A stretch of 64,000 nt of DNA, taken from NCBI RefSeq assembly GCF_001050345.1, contig NZ_LFMW01000006.1, forward strand, positions 100,396-164,395, read 5' to 3'. Under the pieces are notes generated by a model. The model did no database searches. It worked only from the letters and a program-made list of their open reading frames with translations, and was not told where the DNA came from. Shown here piece by piece: positions 10,671-20,690 of this stretch. A program made the position numbers and the translations under genes. The first letter of the stretch is position 1. Each line of letters starts with the position of its first letter. The DNA is from Pseudomonas fildesensis. Lineage in GTDB: Bacteria; Pseudomonadota; Gammaproteobacteria; Pseudomonadales; Pseudomonadaceae.

Positions 10671-11450
10671 TCAGATGGTCAGTGTCCAGTCGTAGTCCAC
10701 GATCAGCGGCGCGTGCTGCGAGAAGCGTGGCTGGCGCGGCAAGCGTGCGCTGCGAACAAACCGGCGCAGACCTGGGGTCAGCAACTGGTAGTCGAAGCGC
10801 CAGCCCAGGTTGAGCATCTCGGCTTGTTCGTTGTCCGGCCACCAGCTGTACTGGTCGCCTTCGCGGCTGACTTCGCGCAGGGCATCGACATAGCCCATGT
10901 TGCCGACAATCTCGTCCATCCAGGCACGTTCCGGCGCCAGGAAGCCCGGGGATTGCTGGCTGTCGCGCCAGTTCTTGATATCCAGCTTCTGTTGCGCCAC
11001 GTACAGCGAGCCACAATAAATGTACTCGCGACGTTTGCGTCGCTGTTTATCCAGGTAACGGGCGAAATCGTCCATTAGCTTGAACTTTTGGTTCAAGTCT
11101 TCATCGCCGTTCTGCCCCGAAGGGAGCAGCAAGGTCGCGATGCTGACCTTATCGAAATCGGCTTGCAGGTAGCGCCCGTAGCGGTCGGCTGTCTCGAAGC
11201 CGAGGCCGCTGATGACCGCCTTGGGTTGCAACCGCGAGTACAAAGCCACGCCACCTTGGGTGGGCACTTCGGCATCGCAGGCATAAAGGAAGTAGCCATC
11301 CAGTTGGAAGGCTGGGTCGTCCAGTTCAAAGGCGGAGGCGCGGGTGTCCTGCAGGCAGATGACGTCGGCATTCTGTGCTTGCAGCCAACTGAGCAAACCA
11401 CGCTCGACTGCAGCCTGAATACCATTGACGTTCACACTGATGATCCGCAT
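10671..11450 (-). CDS. crc: Catabolite repression control protein Crc
   Basis: Crc is the Pseudomonas co-repressor that works with Hfq to block translation of catabolic mRNAs. The 259-residue protein has the exonuclease III/EEP fold (MRIISVNVNGIQ at the start). The catalytic positions differ from ExoIII: QETK is QDTR (residue 35), GDFN is GSLY, and the final SDHAP is SQHAP. This fits the known lack of nuclease activity in Crc. It is divergent from pyrE, its usual Pseudomonas neighbour. Confidence 0.95.
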   Translation of the reverse strand: MRIISVNVNGIQAAVERGLLSWLQAQNADVICLQDTRASAFELDDPAFQLDGYFLYACDAEVPTQGGVALYSRLQPKAVISGLGFETADRYGRYLQADFDKVSIATLLLPSGQNGDEDLNQKFKLMDDFARYLDKQRRKRREYIYCGSLYVAQQKLDIKNWRDSQQSPGFLAPERAWMDEIVGNMGYVDALREVSREGDQYSWWPDNEQAEMLNLGWRFDYQLLTPGLRRFVRSARLPRQPRFSQHAPLIVDYDWTLTI

Positions 11451-11472
11451 AAATGGCCCCAAAAATCGCGTG

Positions 11473-11487
11473 CGTGTATGATACACG
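11473..11487. promoter_or_regulatory. Perfect palindrome between crc and pyrE
   Basis: CGTGTAT-G-ATACACG is a perfect 15-base palindrome in the 82-bp divergent gap. It includes a TATGAT that could be a -10 box for pyrE. It may be an operator for one or both genes; no regulator is assigned. Confidence 0.4.
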
Positions 11488-11532
11488 CCGTCTACCTAAT
11501 TAGCTAAATCCGTGGTATCTGAGGCTTTTTTC

Positions 11533-12180
11533 ATGCAGGCGTATCAACGCGATTTCATTCGTTTTGCCATCGATCGCGGCGTTTTGCGCTTCGGTGAGTT
11601 CACCCTCAAGTCCGGGCGCACCAGCCCGTACTTCTTCAATGCAGGCTTGTTCAACTCGGGTTCGGCCCTGGCTCAGCTGGGTCGTTTCTACGCGGCAGCC
11701 ATCGTTGAAAGCGGTATTTCCTTCGACGTGCTGTTCGGCCCGGCCTACAAGGGCATCCCCCTGGCCGCCACGACCGCCGTGGCCCTGGCTGAACATCACG
11801 GGCAGGATCTGCCGTGGTGTTTCAACCGTAAAGAGGCCAAGGCCCATGGCGAAGGCGGCAGCCTGGTGGGCGCACCGCTCACCGGTAACGTGCTGATCAT
11901 CGACGACGTGATCACTGCCGGCACCGCCATCCGTGAAGTGATGCAGATCATCGCTTCCCAGGACGGCGCCAAGGCTGCCGGCGTGCTGATCGCGCTGAAT
12001 CGCCAGGAGCGCGGCAACGGTGAATTGTCGGCCATCCAGGAAGTGGAACGTGATTTCGGCATTCCAGTGGTGAGCATCGTGTCGTTGAACCAGGTGTTGC
12101 AGTTCCTGGAAGACGACCCGCAGCTCAAGCAACACCTTCCGGCGGTCAAGGCGTACCGCGAGCAGTTCGGCGTTCAATAA
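11533..12180 (+). CDS. pyrE: Orotate phosphoribosyltransferase
   Basis: It converts orotate and PRPP to OMP in pyrimidine synthesis. The 215-residue product contains the PRPP-binding motif [13 protein letters not shown] near residue 120 and the [10 protein letters not shown] catalytic loop. I chose the ATG at 11533 ([12 protein letters not shown]), with GAGG 8 bases upstream, over a GTG at 11512. It is followed by a strong terminator. Confidence 0.96.
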   Translation: MQAYQRDFIRFAIDRGVLRFGEFTLKSGRTSPYFFNAGLFNSGSALAQLGRFYAAAIVESGISFDVLFGPAYKGIPLAATTAVALAEHHGQDLPWCFNRKEAKAHGEGGSLVGAPLTGNVLIIDDVITAGTAIREVMQIIASQDGAKAAGVLIALNRQERGNGELSAIQEVERDFGIPVVSIVSLNQVLQFLEDDPQLKQHLPAVKAYREQFGVQ

Positions 12181-12192
12181 TTGCCGAACAAT

Positions 12193-12232
12193 AAAAAGGC
12201 CCCGTTCAATCACATTGAACGGGGCCTTTTGT
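12193..12232. terminator. Bidirectional terminator between pyrE and argB
   Basis: A perfect 13-bp stem (GGCCCCGTTCAAT at 12198-12210, ATTGAACGGGGCC at 12214-12226) is flanked by A- and T-runs and serves both convergent genes. Confidence 0.93.
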
Positions 12233-12243
12233 TTTAGGGCGCT

Positions 12244-13149
<906 letters not shown>

Positions 13150-13170
13150 TCAGGGCTCCGGTGCAAAAAA

Positions 13171-14568
13171 TCAGAACGGTAATTGGAGATCAGGGGCAAC
13201 ACGTTTCAACTGGGCGTGGAATACGTCCTTGATGCGCTGCAACTCAGCCTCGGTATCCGCCTCGAAACGCAGGACCAGCACCGGTGTGGTGTTGGACGCG
13301 CGAACCAGGCCCCAGCCTTTGGCGTAATCGACTCGCACACCATCAATGGTGGTCAGGTTGGCGCCTTCACCCCATTGCGCATCGTGCAATGCGTCAATGA
13401 TGCTGAATTTGCTCTCCTCGGTCACATGGATATTGATCTCAGGCGTAGAAATATCATTCGGGAAGGTCTGAAACAGATCTTCTGCGGTGGATTTTTCCTT
13501 GCTGAGGATCTCCAGCAGACGGGCGGCGCTGTAAATGCCGTCGTCAAAACCGAACCAGCGTTCCTTGAAGAACACGTGGCCGCTCATTTCGCCGGCCAAC
13601 AGGGCGCCGGTTTCCTTCATTTTCTTTTTGATCAACGAGTGACCGGTCTTCCACATTAGCGGACGACCGCCGTATTCCTTGATCAGCGGCGTCAGGCGGC
13701 GGGTGCATTTGACGTCGAAGATGATCTCGGCACCTGGGTTGCGCGCCACGACGTCGCGGGCAAACAGCATCAACAGGCGGTCCGGGAACACGATCTCGCC
13801 GGTTTCGGTCACCACGCCCACGCGGTCGCCGTCGCCGTCGAAGGCAAGGCCAACGTCGGCGCCGGTTTCCTTGACCTTGGCGATCAGGTCCACCAGGTTC
13901 TCAGGTTTGCCTGGGTCCGGGTGATGGTTGGGGAAGTGGCCGTCAACGTCGCAGAACAGCGGAATCACTTCACAGTTCAAGGCTTCGAGCAGTTGCGGGG
14001 CGATCACGCCGGCGGCGCCGTTGCCGCAGTCCACTACCACTTTCAGGCGGCGCGCGAGTTTGATGTCGCCGGTGATTTCGTCGGAGTAGCGCTGAAGGAT
14101 GTCGACCTTGGTGATGCTGCCGGTACCGCTGGTCAAGTCGTTGGTCTTGAGGCGCGTGTGCAGGGCCTGGATCTGTTCGTTGGCCAGCGTGTCGCCAGCG
14201 ATGACGATCTTGAAGCCGTTGTAGTCCGACGGGTTATGGCTGCCGGTGAGCATTACCCCGGATTTGCCCGCCAGTACGTTGGCGGCGTAGTACAGCGCAG
14301 GTGTTGGCACCAGGCCGACATCGCTGACATGACAGCCGCTGTCGGCCAGGCCCTGAATCAGTTGTTCTACCAGCTCGGGGCCGGACAGGCGGCCGTCACG
14401 GCCTACCGATACGTTGGGCTCATCCTGGGCCAGGCTTTGGGAGCCAATGGCACGGCCAATCCAGTAGGCGGTTTCGGCGGTCAGGGTCTTGGGCACGACA
14501 CCACGAATGTCGTAGGCGCGAAAGATGCTGTCGGGAAAGGTCGGGGCTACTCGGGCTGCGGTACTCAT
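13171..14568 (-). CDS. algC: Phosphomannomutase/phosphoglucomutase AlgC
   Basis: It interconverts hexose-6- and hexose-1-phosphates for alginate, LPS and other polysaccharides. The 465-residue enzyme has the catalytic phosphoserine loop LTGSHNPSDYNG (Ser110), the metal loop DGDGDR and the sugar-specificity loop GEMSGHVFF. The ATG at 14568 matches the known Pseudomonas N-terminus (SIFRAYDIRGVV near residue 15); an open frame extends upstream to 14763 but shows no family sequence. It is co-oriented with dut and argB. Confidence 0.95.
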   Translation of the reverse strand: MSTAARVAPTFPDSIFRAYDIRGVVPKTLTAETAYWIGRAIGSQSLAQDEPNVSVGRDGRLSGPELVEQLIQGLADSGCHVSDVGLVPTPALYYAANVLAGKSGVMLTGSHNPSDYNGFKIVIAGDTLANEQIQALHTRLKTNDLTSGTGSITKVDILQRYSDEITGDIKLARRLKVVVDCGNGAAGVIAPQLLEALNCEVIPLFCDVDGHFPNHHPDPGKPENLVDLIAKVKETGADVGLAFDGDGDRVGVVTETGEIVFPDRLLMLFARDVVARNPGAEIIFDVKCTRRLTPLIKEYGGRPLMWKTGHSLIKKKMKETGALLAGEMSGHVFFKERWFGFDDGIYSAARLLEILSKEKSTAEDLFQTFPNDISTPEINIHVTEESKFSIIDALHDAQWGEGANLTTIDGVRVDYAKGWGLVRASNTTPVLVLRFEADTEAELQRIKDVFHAQLKRVAPDLQLPF

Positions 14569-14793
14569 CGCGGGGGAAACTCCATCTGATGTGGGCAAGG
14601 CTGGCCTTAAAGTGGCTGACCGGCAGGCTTGAACTGAAGGGTATGACGGCGTTTTCGGCATAGAGTTCGTGGTGCAAAAGTGCCATCGGCGCTCGGGCGC
14701 TGTACTGTTGTCCGCGTAATACTTTGATTTTGCTAGTGAAATACCGCTGATAGGTCCGCGCATTCTTCATCCTGAAAAGCCATGCGGTGGCGT

Positions 14794-14823
14794 CTGGCCG
14801 GACGAAAGCATTCATCCGGCCAG
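14794..14823 (-). terminator. Hairpin downstream of dut
   Basis: CTGGCCGGA (14794-14802) pairs with TCCGGCCAG (14815-14823) over a 12-base loop, 12 bp after the dut stop. There is no T-run in the minus direction, so it is a possible RNA 3' structure more than a classical terminator. The rest of the 266-bp dut-algC gap (14569-14834) shows nothing I can name. Confidence 0.4.
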
Positions 14824-14834
14824 GTTCAGCTTGG

Positions 14835-15290
14835 TCAGTGACTGCCTGAATGCCCAAAGCCGCCTGCGCCGCGCTGGGTTTCGTCGAATTCCTGCACCAG
14901 TTCGAAGTGCGCCTGCACCACCGGCACCAGTACCAGTTGGGCGATGCGCTCGCCGACGGCGATGTTGAAGGCGGTCTGGCCACGGTTCCAGCACGACACC
15001 ATCAGCTCGCCCTGGTAGTCCGAGTCGATCAGGCCCACCAGGTTGCCGAGCACGATGCCGTGTTTGTGGCCCAGGCCGGAGCGCGGCAGGATCAACGCCG
15101 CCAGGCCCGGGTCGCCGACGTAGATCGACAGGCCGGTGGGGATGAGGAGAGTCTGGCCCGGTTCGAGGATCGTGTCTTCCTTGAGCATGGCGCGCAGGTC
15201 CAGGCCGGCGGAGCCTGGAGTGGCGTAGGCCGGAAGTGGGAAGTCGGTGCCGATGCGGGGGTCGAGAATCTTGGCTTGCAAAGCGTGCAT
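14835..15290 (-). CDS. dut: dUTP diphosphatase
   Basis: It hydrolyses dUTP to dUMP and keeps uracil out of DNA. The 151-residue trimeric-type enzyme has the five motifs: [44 protein letters not shown] and the C-terminal [11 protein letters not shown]-loop-like arm. It starts 5 bp after coaBC and its Shine-Dalgarno is weak, which suggests coupling. Confidence 0.96.
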   Translation of the reverse strand: MHALQAKILDPRIGTDFPLPAYATPGSAGLDLRAMLKEDTILEPGQTLLIPTGLSIYVGDPGLAALILPRSGLGHKHGIVLGNLVGLIDSDYQGELMVSCWNRGQTAFNIAVGERIAQLVLVPVVQAHFELVQEFDETQRGAGGFGHSGSH

Positions 15291-15295
15291 GGAAA

Positions 15296-16504
15296 TTAAA
15301 CCTGGTTCAGCCGTTGGGCGATAAAAGAGATCAGTTGGCGGGCAATCTTGCCTTTGCTGGTCTGGGCGAAAACGGTGGCGTGCAACTCGCGGTCGATCAC
15401 GCTGATGGCATTTTCCTCGCTGTTGAAGCCGATGCTCGGGTTGGCAACATCATTGGCAACGATCAAATCGAGGTTTTTGTCTTTCAGTTTGCGTGCGGCG
15501 TAGTCCAGCAAGTGCTCGGTTTCGGCGGCAAAGCCGACGCTGAACGGACGGTCCGGACGGGTGGCGATGGTTGCCAGAATGTCGGGGTTGCGCACCATTT
15601 GCAGGAGCAAGCCGTCGCCGCTTGTAGGGTCTTTCTTGAGTTTTTGCGGGGCGACAACTTCCGGCCGGTAATCCGCAACCGCTGCCGAGGCGATAAACAG
15701 GTCGCATGGAATGGCTGCCTCACAGGCCGCCAGCATGTCCCTGGCGCTGACTACGTCGATTCGCGTGACGCGATCGGGGGTCGGCAAATGCACCGGGCCG
15801 GTGATCAGGGTGACGCGTGCGCCTGCCTCGACCGCCGCTTCTGCCAAGGCAAAGCCCATTTTTCCTGAGCTATGGTTGGTGATGTAACGCACCGGGTCGA
15901 TGTTTTCCTGGGTCGGCCCCGCAGTGATCAGCACGTGCTTGCCGGTCAGGGCCAGGTGCTGGAAGCACTCGGCGGCGCACAGCGCAAGGTCGGTGGCTTC
16001 GAGCATGCGGCCCATGCCGACGTCGCCGCAGGCCTGGCTGCCGGAGGCCGGGCCGAACACCTTGAGGCCACGGCTTTGCAGGAGTTGGGTGTTGGCCTGG
16101 GTGGCCGGGTCGCGCCACATGGCCTGGTTCATGGCCGGGGCGATGGCAACAGTGGCGTCGGTGGCCAGTACCAGGGTGGTCAGCAGGTCATCGGCGATGC
16201 CTTGGGCCAGGCGGGCGATCAGGTCGGCGGTGGCCGGGGCGATCAGTACCAGGTCGGCCCATTTGGCCAGCTCGATATGGCCCATGGCAGCTTCGGCCGC
16301 CGGGTCCAGCAGGTCGAGGTGAACGGGGTGGCCGGACAAGGCTTGCATGGTCAGCGGGGTGATGAACTCACTGCCGCCACGGGTCATGACCACGCGCACT
16401 TCAGCGCCCTGGTCGAGGAGCCTGCGAACCAGTTCTGCGCTCTTGTAGGCGGCAATGCCGCCGCCGACGCCGAGAACGATGCGTTTCCGATACAGACGCT
16501 GCAT
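15296..16504 (-). CDS. coaBC: Phosphopantothenoylcysteine decarboxylase/synthetase
   Basis: A bifunctional coenzyme A biosynthesis enzyme. The N-terminal CoaC flavoprotein domain (about 1-190) shows [14 protein letters not shown], the APATAD loop and PAMNQAMW. The C-terminal CoaB domain (about 190-402) shows [25 protein letters not shown] and the lysine-rich KLKK loop. The 402-residue length is normal. It is divergent from radC and leads the coaBC-dut pair. Confidence 0.95.
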   Translation of the reverse strand: MQRLYRKRIVLGVGGGIAAYKSAELVRRLLDQGAEVRVVMTRGGSEFITPLTMQALSGHPVHLDLLDPAAEAAMGHIELAKWADLVLIAPATADLIARLAQGIADDLLTTLVLATDATVAIAPAMNQAMWRDPATQANTQLLQSRGLKVFGPASGSQACGDVGMGRMLEATDLALCAAECFQHLALTGKHVLITAGPTQENIDPVRYITNHSSGKMGFALAEAAVEAGARVTLITGPVHLPTPDRVTRIDVVSARDMLAACEAAIPCDLFIASAAVADYRPEVVAPQKLKKDPTSGDGLLLQMVRNPDILATIATRPDRPFSVGFAAETEHLLDYAARKLKDKNLDLIVANDVANPSIGFNSEENAISVIDRELHATVFAQTSKGKIARQLISFIAQRLNQV

Positions 16505-16647
16505 TGGTTTGCCTTTCCAGTTCAGTGATGCCAGTTCAGTGACGCGTGCGATGCCCCCTCCCCAGGTGAAATCGCATGCAAAAAAGAGGGCCTACGATAA
16601 CACAGCGTCCGCCCGGCAACAGCGGCGCACGTACACACGGAGGTGGG

Positions 16648-17322
16648 ATGAGTATTCGCGATTGGCCGGCGGCAGAGCGGCCGCGAGAGAAGCTTTTGGA
16701 GTGGGGGGCGGCGAGTCTGTCGGATGCCGAACTGTTGGCGATTTTCCTGCGTACCGGGGTTTCCGGCAAAAGCGCGGTAGACCTGGCGCGCCACCTGCTG
16801 GTGCAATTCGGTGGCCTGCGCCCGCTGCTGGAGGCCAGCCAGGCGCTGTTCAACCAGCAACTGGGGTTGGGGCCAGCGAAGTTTGCGCAGTTGCAGGCGG
16901 TACTGGAAATGTCTCGGCGGCATATGGCCGAGCGCCTGCGCAGTAACTCGGTACTGGAAAGCCCGGTGGCCGTGCGCGATTACCTCAAAGCCCTATTGCG
17001 TCATGAGCCTCACGAGACGTTCGGTTGTCTGTTTCTCGATTCAAAGCATCGAGTGCTGGGGTTCGAGGCGTTGTTCCAGGGCACCATCGACGGCGCTATG
17101 GTTTACCCACGGCAAGTGGTCAAGCGCGCACTGGCGTACAACGCCGCGGCGCTGATCCTGTGTCACAACCATCCTTCGGGAAGCGTGGAGCCGAGCGCTG
17201 CTGATCGAAAATTGACCAGGTTGCTGCAAAAGGCCCTGGAAGTGGTGGATGTGCGGGTGCTGGATCACATCATCGTGGGGGATGGCGATCCGTTGTCGAT
17301 GGCCGAATACGGATGGATGTAG
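16648..17322 (+). CDS. radC: RadC family JAB-domain protein
   Basis: A 224-residue protein with an N-terminal helix-hairpin-helix part ([14 protein letters not shown]) and a C-terminal JAB/MPN domain. The metal motif [14 protein letters not shown] is intact. The role of RadC is debated; the old link to DNA repair is not firm. The ATG at 16648 follows GGAGG by 4 bases. Confidence 0.92.
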   Translation: MSIRDWPAAERPREKLLEWGAASLSDAELLAIFLRTGVSGKSAVDLARHLLVQFGGLRPLLEASQALFNQQLGLGPAKFAQLQAVLEMSRRHMAERLRSNSVLESPVAVRDYLKALLRHEPHETFGCLFLDSKHRVLGFEALFQGTIDGAMVYPRQVVKRALAYNAAALILCHNHPSGSVEPSAADRKLTRLLQKALEVVDVRVLDHIIVGDGDPLSMAEYGWM

Positions 17323-17344
17323 GAGGAGAGCAGCAGTAAGTTTC

Positions 17345-17375
17345 AAGCTGCAAGCCTCACGTGGGCTTGCAGCTT
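17345..17375. repeat. Palindromic repeat between radC and peptide-binding gene
   Basis: AAGCTGCAAGCC (17345-17356) pairs with GGCTTGCAGCTT (17364-17375). The right arm is followed by a further partial copy (GCAGCTTGCAGCT). This is a common Pseudomonas short palindrome in convergent gaps. It has no long T-run. Confidence 0.6.
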
Positions 17376-17387
17376 GCAGCTTGCAGC

Positions 17388-18980
17388 TCAGGGCTTGACG
17401 CTGACTTTCGAGAAATCCTGCCGACCAAACGGACTTACCTGATACCCCTCGACATTGTTGCGCGTCAGGGCAAACGCCGTCGGGTGTGCCAGCGGCAACC
17501 ACAGCGCCTGTTGCTGGATCTGCGCCTGGGCCTGTTGATACAGCTTGCTGCGCACCCCTTGTTCGCTGGTGGTCTTGCCGGCGCTGATCAGTTTATCCAG
17601 GGCGGGGTCGCAGTAGCGGGCGAAGTTGGTGCCGGACTTCACCGCCGCGCAGGAGAACTGCGGGGTCAGGAAGTTATCCGGGTCGCCGTTGTCGCCGGCC
17701 CAGCCCATGAACAGCAGGTCATGCTCACCGGCCTTGGCGCGCCGAATCAGCTCGCCCCATTCGATCACGCGGATCTCGGCCTGGATGCCGACCTTGGCCA
17801 GGTCGGCCTGCAACAGTTGCGCGCCGAGGTTCGGGTTGGGGTTCAGCAGGCTGCCTGTCGGGCGGGTCCAGATTGTGGTCTTGAAACCGTCCTTGAGCCC
17901 CGCACGGTCCAGCAAAGCCTTGGCTTTGGCGAGGTCCTGTGGATAACCCGGCAGGTCCCTGGCGTAGCTCCAGGTGTTGGGCGGGAAGGGACCGTTGGCG
18001 GCTTCGGCGGTACCTTCAAACACGGCCTTGAGATAGCTCGCCTTGTCGAAGGCCAGGTTGATCGCCTGGCGCACTTCAGGCTTGTCCAGAGGCGGGTGCT
18101 GGCTGTTGATCGCAACGAAGGCGGTCATGAAGGCTGCGGTTTTTTCCACCTTGAGCGTGGGATCTTTCTCGGCCTCACCCACATCCAGGGGTTTAGGTGA
18201 CAGGGCGACCTGGCATTCATCGCGGCGCAGTTTCTGCAGCCGAACGTTCGCGTCCGGGGTGATCGCGAAGATCAAGTTATCCACAGCCGGTTTGCCGGCG
18301 AAGTAATCGGGGTTGGCCTTGTAACGAATCACGGCATCTTTCTGGAAGCGTGTGAAGATGAACGGGCCGGTGCCGATCGGTTGGCTGTTGAGCTTCTCCG
18401 GGGTGCCGGCCTTGAGCAGCTTGTCGGCGTATTCGGCCGGGTAGATCGACGCAAAGCCCATGCTCAGGGCCGCGAGGAAGGTGGAGTCGGCGTGATCAAG
18501 TGTGAAGCGCACGGTCAGCGGGTCGAGGGCGTCGATTTTTTTCACCAGTGCCGGCAATTGCAGGGACTGGGCGTGGGGGAAGCCGCTCTGGGCGATCTTG
18601 TGCCATGGGTTGGCCGGGTCGAGCATGCGGTCGAAGCTGAAGCGTACGTCTTCGGCTGTCAGGCTGCGGCTGGGGGTGAAATATTCGGTGCGATGGAATT
18701 TCACGGCCGGGTGCAGCTTGAACGTGTAGGTCAGGCCATCCGGCGAGACTTCCCAGCTGTCCGCCAGGCTCGGTACCAGCTTGCCGCTGGCGGCGTCATA
18801 GTCCACAAGGCGGTTCATCAGCACGTCGGCCGAGGCGTTGGTGGTGGTCAGCGAGTTGTATTGCACCACATCGAACCCTTCGGGGCTGGCCTCGGTGCAA
18901 ACGCTCAAACTGGTGGCCGCTTGGGCCGATGGCGCGATAAACAAGGGGGCTAGCAATAGCGGTAGGGCAGCGAGGCGCAT
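17388..18980 (-). CDS. ABC transporter periplasmic peptide-binding protein (DppA-like)
   Basis: A 530-residue SBP_bac_5 family protein. It has a signal peptide (MRLAALPLLLAPLFIAPSAQA) and binding-protein features such as LVPSLADSWEVSPDGLTYTFKL, GTGPF and the late MGWAGDNGDPDNFL segment, which resembles DppA. It probably delivers di- or oligopeptides to an inner-membrane permease. No permease genes are adjacent, so it is an orphan binding protein here. The ATG at 18980 has AGGA 8 bases upstream. Confidence 0.85.
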   Translation of the reverse strand: MRLAALPLLLAPLFIAPSAQAATSLSVCTEASPEGFDVVQYNSLTTTNASADVLMNRLVDYDAASGKLVPSLADSWEVSPDGLTYTFKLHPAVKFHRTEYFTPSRSLTAEDVRFSFDRMLDPANPWHKIAQSGFPHAQSLQLPALVKKIDALDPLTVRFTLDHADSTFLAALSMGFASIYPAEYADKLLKAGTPEKLNSQPIGTGPFIFTRFQKDAVIRYKANPDYFAGKPAVDNLIFAITPDANVRLQKLRRDECQVALSPKPLDVGEAEKDPTLKVEKTAAFMTAFVAINSQHPPLDKPEVRQAINLAFDKASYLKAVFEGTAEAANGPFPPNTWSYARDLPGYPQDLAKAKALLDRAGLKDGFKTTIWTRPTGSLLNPNPNLGAQLLQADLAKVGIQAEIRVIEWGELIRRAKAGEHDLLFMGWAGDNGDPDNFLTPQFSCAAVKSGTNFARYCDPALDKLISAGKTTSEQGVRSKLYQQAQAQIQQQALWLPLAHPTAFALTRNNVEGYQVSPFGRQDFSKVSVKP

Positions 18981-19438
18981 GTTCGGTTTCCTTTGCAAAT
19001 CGAAGGCCCATCTGCAAGTGCAGTCTGGAAAAGTCCTACCGTAGAGGTCTGATTGATAAATGACTAGCCCATTTTTGCCTGTGCTTTTGGCTCAAATGCT
19101 GTTTTGATGGCGCCTCAGCGCGTTTCGCCGTGCACTTCTTGGTGCCTGCGGGCGCTGTAAATGATTCTGTGCGACGAGCGGTCGGCTGTTACGGCGGCCC
19201 CTCCTGGCAACGGTTCAGGCGACAATGGCCGGGATTTACTTCGGTAAAAACACACGGGCTGTTGTTGCACTTGGGTCTTTCTGGTATAAAGCAGCGCTCT
19301 TTTCTAGGGGCCCGGTTCCTTCGCTTGTAGGTGTAGCCGGTAAGACCCTAAAGAAACGCGGCGCCTGGCGCCAAATGACTGAGAGATTAAGCGGCCAACC
19401 CATGCCGGGTTGGGCATGTGGTTTTAGAGGGCTGAGGC
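18981..19438. other. 458-bp non-coding gap before rpmB
   Basis: No gene is supported here. The right part is the rpmB promoter (see 19262) and a leader of about 140 nt that contains two short palindromes (GGCGCC-TGGCGCC near 19362 and CCAACCCATGCCGGGTTGG near 19394), which could form ribosomal-protein leader structures. Nothing else stands out on the left side. Confidence 0.5.
19262..19290 (+). promoter_or_regulatory. Sigma-70 promoter for rpmB-rpmG
   Basis: A -35 box TTGTTG (19262-19267) and a -10 box TATAAA (19285-19290) are 17 bp apart and about 150 bp upstream of rpmB. Confidence 0.6.
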
Positions 19439-19669
19439 ATGTCGAGAGTCTGTCAAGTTACCGGTAAGGGTCCGGTGACTGGGAATAACATTTCCCACGC
19501 AAATAACAAAACCCGTCGTCGTTTCCTGCCGAACCTGCAGCATCACCGCTTCTGGGTTGAAGAAGAGAAACGTTTTGTGCGCCTGCGCGTATCTGCCAAA
19601 GGCATGCGTATCATCGACAAGCGTGGCATCACTGTCGTGCTGGCCGAAATCCGCGCTGGCAAGATCTAA
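19439..19669 (+). CDS. rpmB: 50S ribosomal protein L28
   Basis: A 76-residue ribosomal protein L28 ([25 protein letters not shown]). Only one cysteine is found in the N-terminal region, so this is the zinc-free type. It is followed 11 bp later by rpmG, the standard pair. Confidence 0.97.
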   Translation: MSRVCQVTGKGPVTGNNISHANNKTRRRFLPNLQHHRFWVEEEKRFVRLRVSAKGMRIIDKRGITVVLAEIRAGKI

Positions 19670-19680
19670 GGAGCTCTATC

Positions 19681-19836
19681 ATGCGTGAATTGATTCGAAT
19701 GATCTCTAGCGCCGGTACTGGTCACTTCTACACTACCGACAAGAACAAGCGTACTACCCCGGACAAGCTCGAAAAGAAAATGTTCGACCCGCGCGTTCGC
19801 AAGCACGTGATCTACAAAGAAGGCAAAATCAAGTAA
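19681..19836 (+). CDS. rpmG: 50S ribosomal protein L33
   Basis: A 51-residue ribosomal protein L33 ([20 protein letters not shown] ... KEGKIK). It has no cysteines, so it is the zinc-independent form. AAGGAG lies 7 bases before its ATG. Translation was read directly from the sequence. Confidence 0.97.
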   Translation: MRELIRMISSAGTGHFYTTDKNKRTTPDKLEKKMFDPRVRKHVIYKEGKIK

Positions 19837-19860
19837 TTGATTTTCTTCATTGTGAAAAAA

Positions 19861-19889
19861 AGCCCGTATCTCACGATGCGGGCTTTTTT
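19861..19889 (+). terminator. Terminator of rpmB-rpmG
   Basis: AGCCCGTATC pairs with GATGCGGGCT around loop TCAC (19861-19884), followed by a run of T. The right half of this terminator is part of a 38-bp direct repeat (see 19870). Confidence 0.9.
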
Positions 19890-20097
19890 TTGCCTGTGAC
19901 TTGCTGACCAAGCTGCCTGATCGTTCCCCCGCTCTGCGTGGGAATGCCGCCCCGGACGCTCCGCGTCCCGCTGTCGGCGCAAAGTCCGACACTTGCGCAT
20001 GGGTGACGCAGAGCGTCATAGGATGCATTCCCACGCGGAGCATGGGAACGATCAACAAACTCACGATGCGGGCTTTTTTTTGCCTGTGACTTGCTGA
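19870..20097. repeat. 38-bp direct repeat flanking a small palindromic element
   Basis: The 38 bases at 19870-19907 (beginning CTCACGATGCGGGC) are repeated exactly at 20060-20097, 190 bp further on. The repeat includes the right arm and T-run of the rpmG terminator. The second copy ends at the cupin gene stop. Confidence 0.9.
19918..20054. mobile_element. 137-bp MITE-like element with 30-bp inverted ends
   Basis: The ends TGATCGTTCCCCCGCTCTGC (left, first 20 of 30) and the reverse complement of 20025-20054 (TGATCGTTCCCATGCTCCGC) match with three or so mismatches over 30 bp. The inside has further GC-rich palindromes. It has no coding capacity. Repeats with GTTCCCACGC...GCGTGGGAAC ends are widespread in P. 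fluorescens-group genomes. Confidence 0.7.
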
Positions 20098-20460
20098 TCA
20101 GGCTTTCTGCTCGAACACCACGTAGATCTTGCGGCACGTCTCCAGCACTTCCCAGGTACCGCTGAACCCGGCGGGAATCACGAAGCGGTCGCCGGCGCGC
20201 AAGGTCTTGGCGTTGCCGTCGGCATCACGCAATACGGAAACGCCCTGCACAATCTCGCAGTATTCATGTTCGGTGTAGTTGACCCTCCACTGCCCGACTT
20301 CGCCTTCCCAGACGCCAGCGCTCATTTGGCCGCATGGGCTGTTGTAGTGGTTGTAGACCGTTTGCTCGGGATCACCTTTGAGGATTTTTTCCGCAGCAGG
20401 GCGGTAGCGGTCTGGGGCGGTGTTGGCTTGGCTGAAGTCGACGATGTCCTGGATGCTCAT
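20098..20460 (-). CDS. Cupin domain protein (DUF861/EutQ-like)
   Basis: A 120-residue single cupin protein. The core EHEYCEIVQGVSVLRDADG and LRAGDRFVIPAGFSGTWEVLE are the two cupin motifs. It belongs to the small cupin_3 group, whose members have varied or unknown roles. It is divergent from the kauB-like gene and probably tied to amine catabolism by context. The function itself is not known. Confidence 0.8.
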   Translation of the reverse strand: MSIQDIVDFSQANTAPDRYRPAAEKILKGDPEQTVYNHYNSPCGQMSAGVWEGEVGQWRVNYTEHEYCEIVQGVSVLRDADGNAKTLRAGDRFVIPAGFSGTWEVLETCRKIYVVFEQKA

Positions 20461-20690
20461 GTGCGTGTCCCGTCTGGCCTGCGGTTGGAGAGCCCAAAGT
20501 CTATGTTTATTAAAATGAACATCGCAAGGGCGTTTACCGCCGTTATGTCAAATATATTGAAACATCCCTGGCGGCTGGTTTAGGGTGGCAGCTGCCTTGA
20601 GCCGAACAGATGGCTGGCCGGGCAAGAATTCTTTGAGGCTGCCGGGGGACATCGCCTGGCCCTTGTATTCAATAAGAGGAGGACACTCGC

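Noticed and set aside
14569..14763. N-terminal extension of AlgC to 14763
   Set aside because: The upstream residues show no family sequence, and the ATG at 14568 gives the known Pseudomonas N-terminus.
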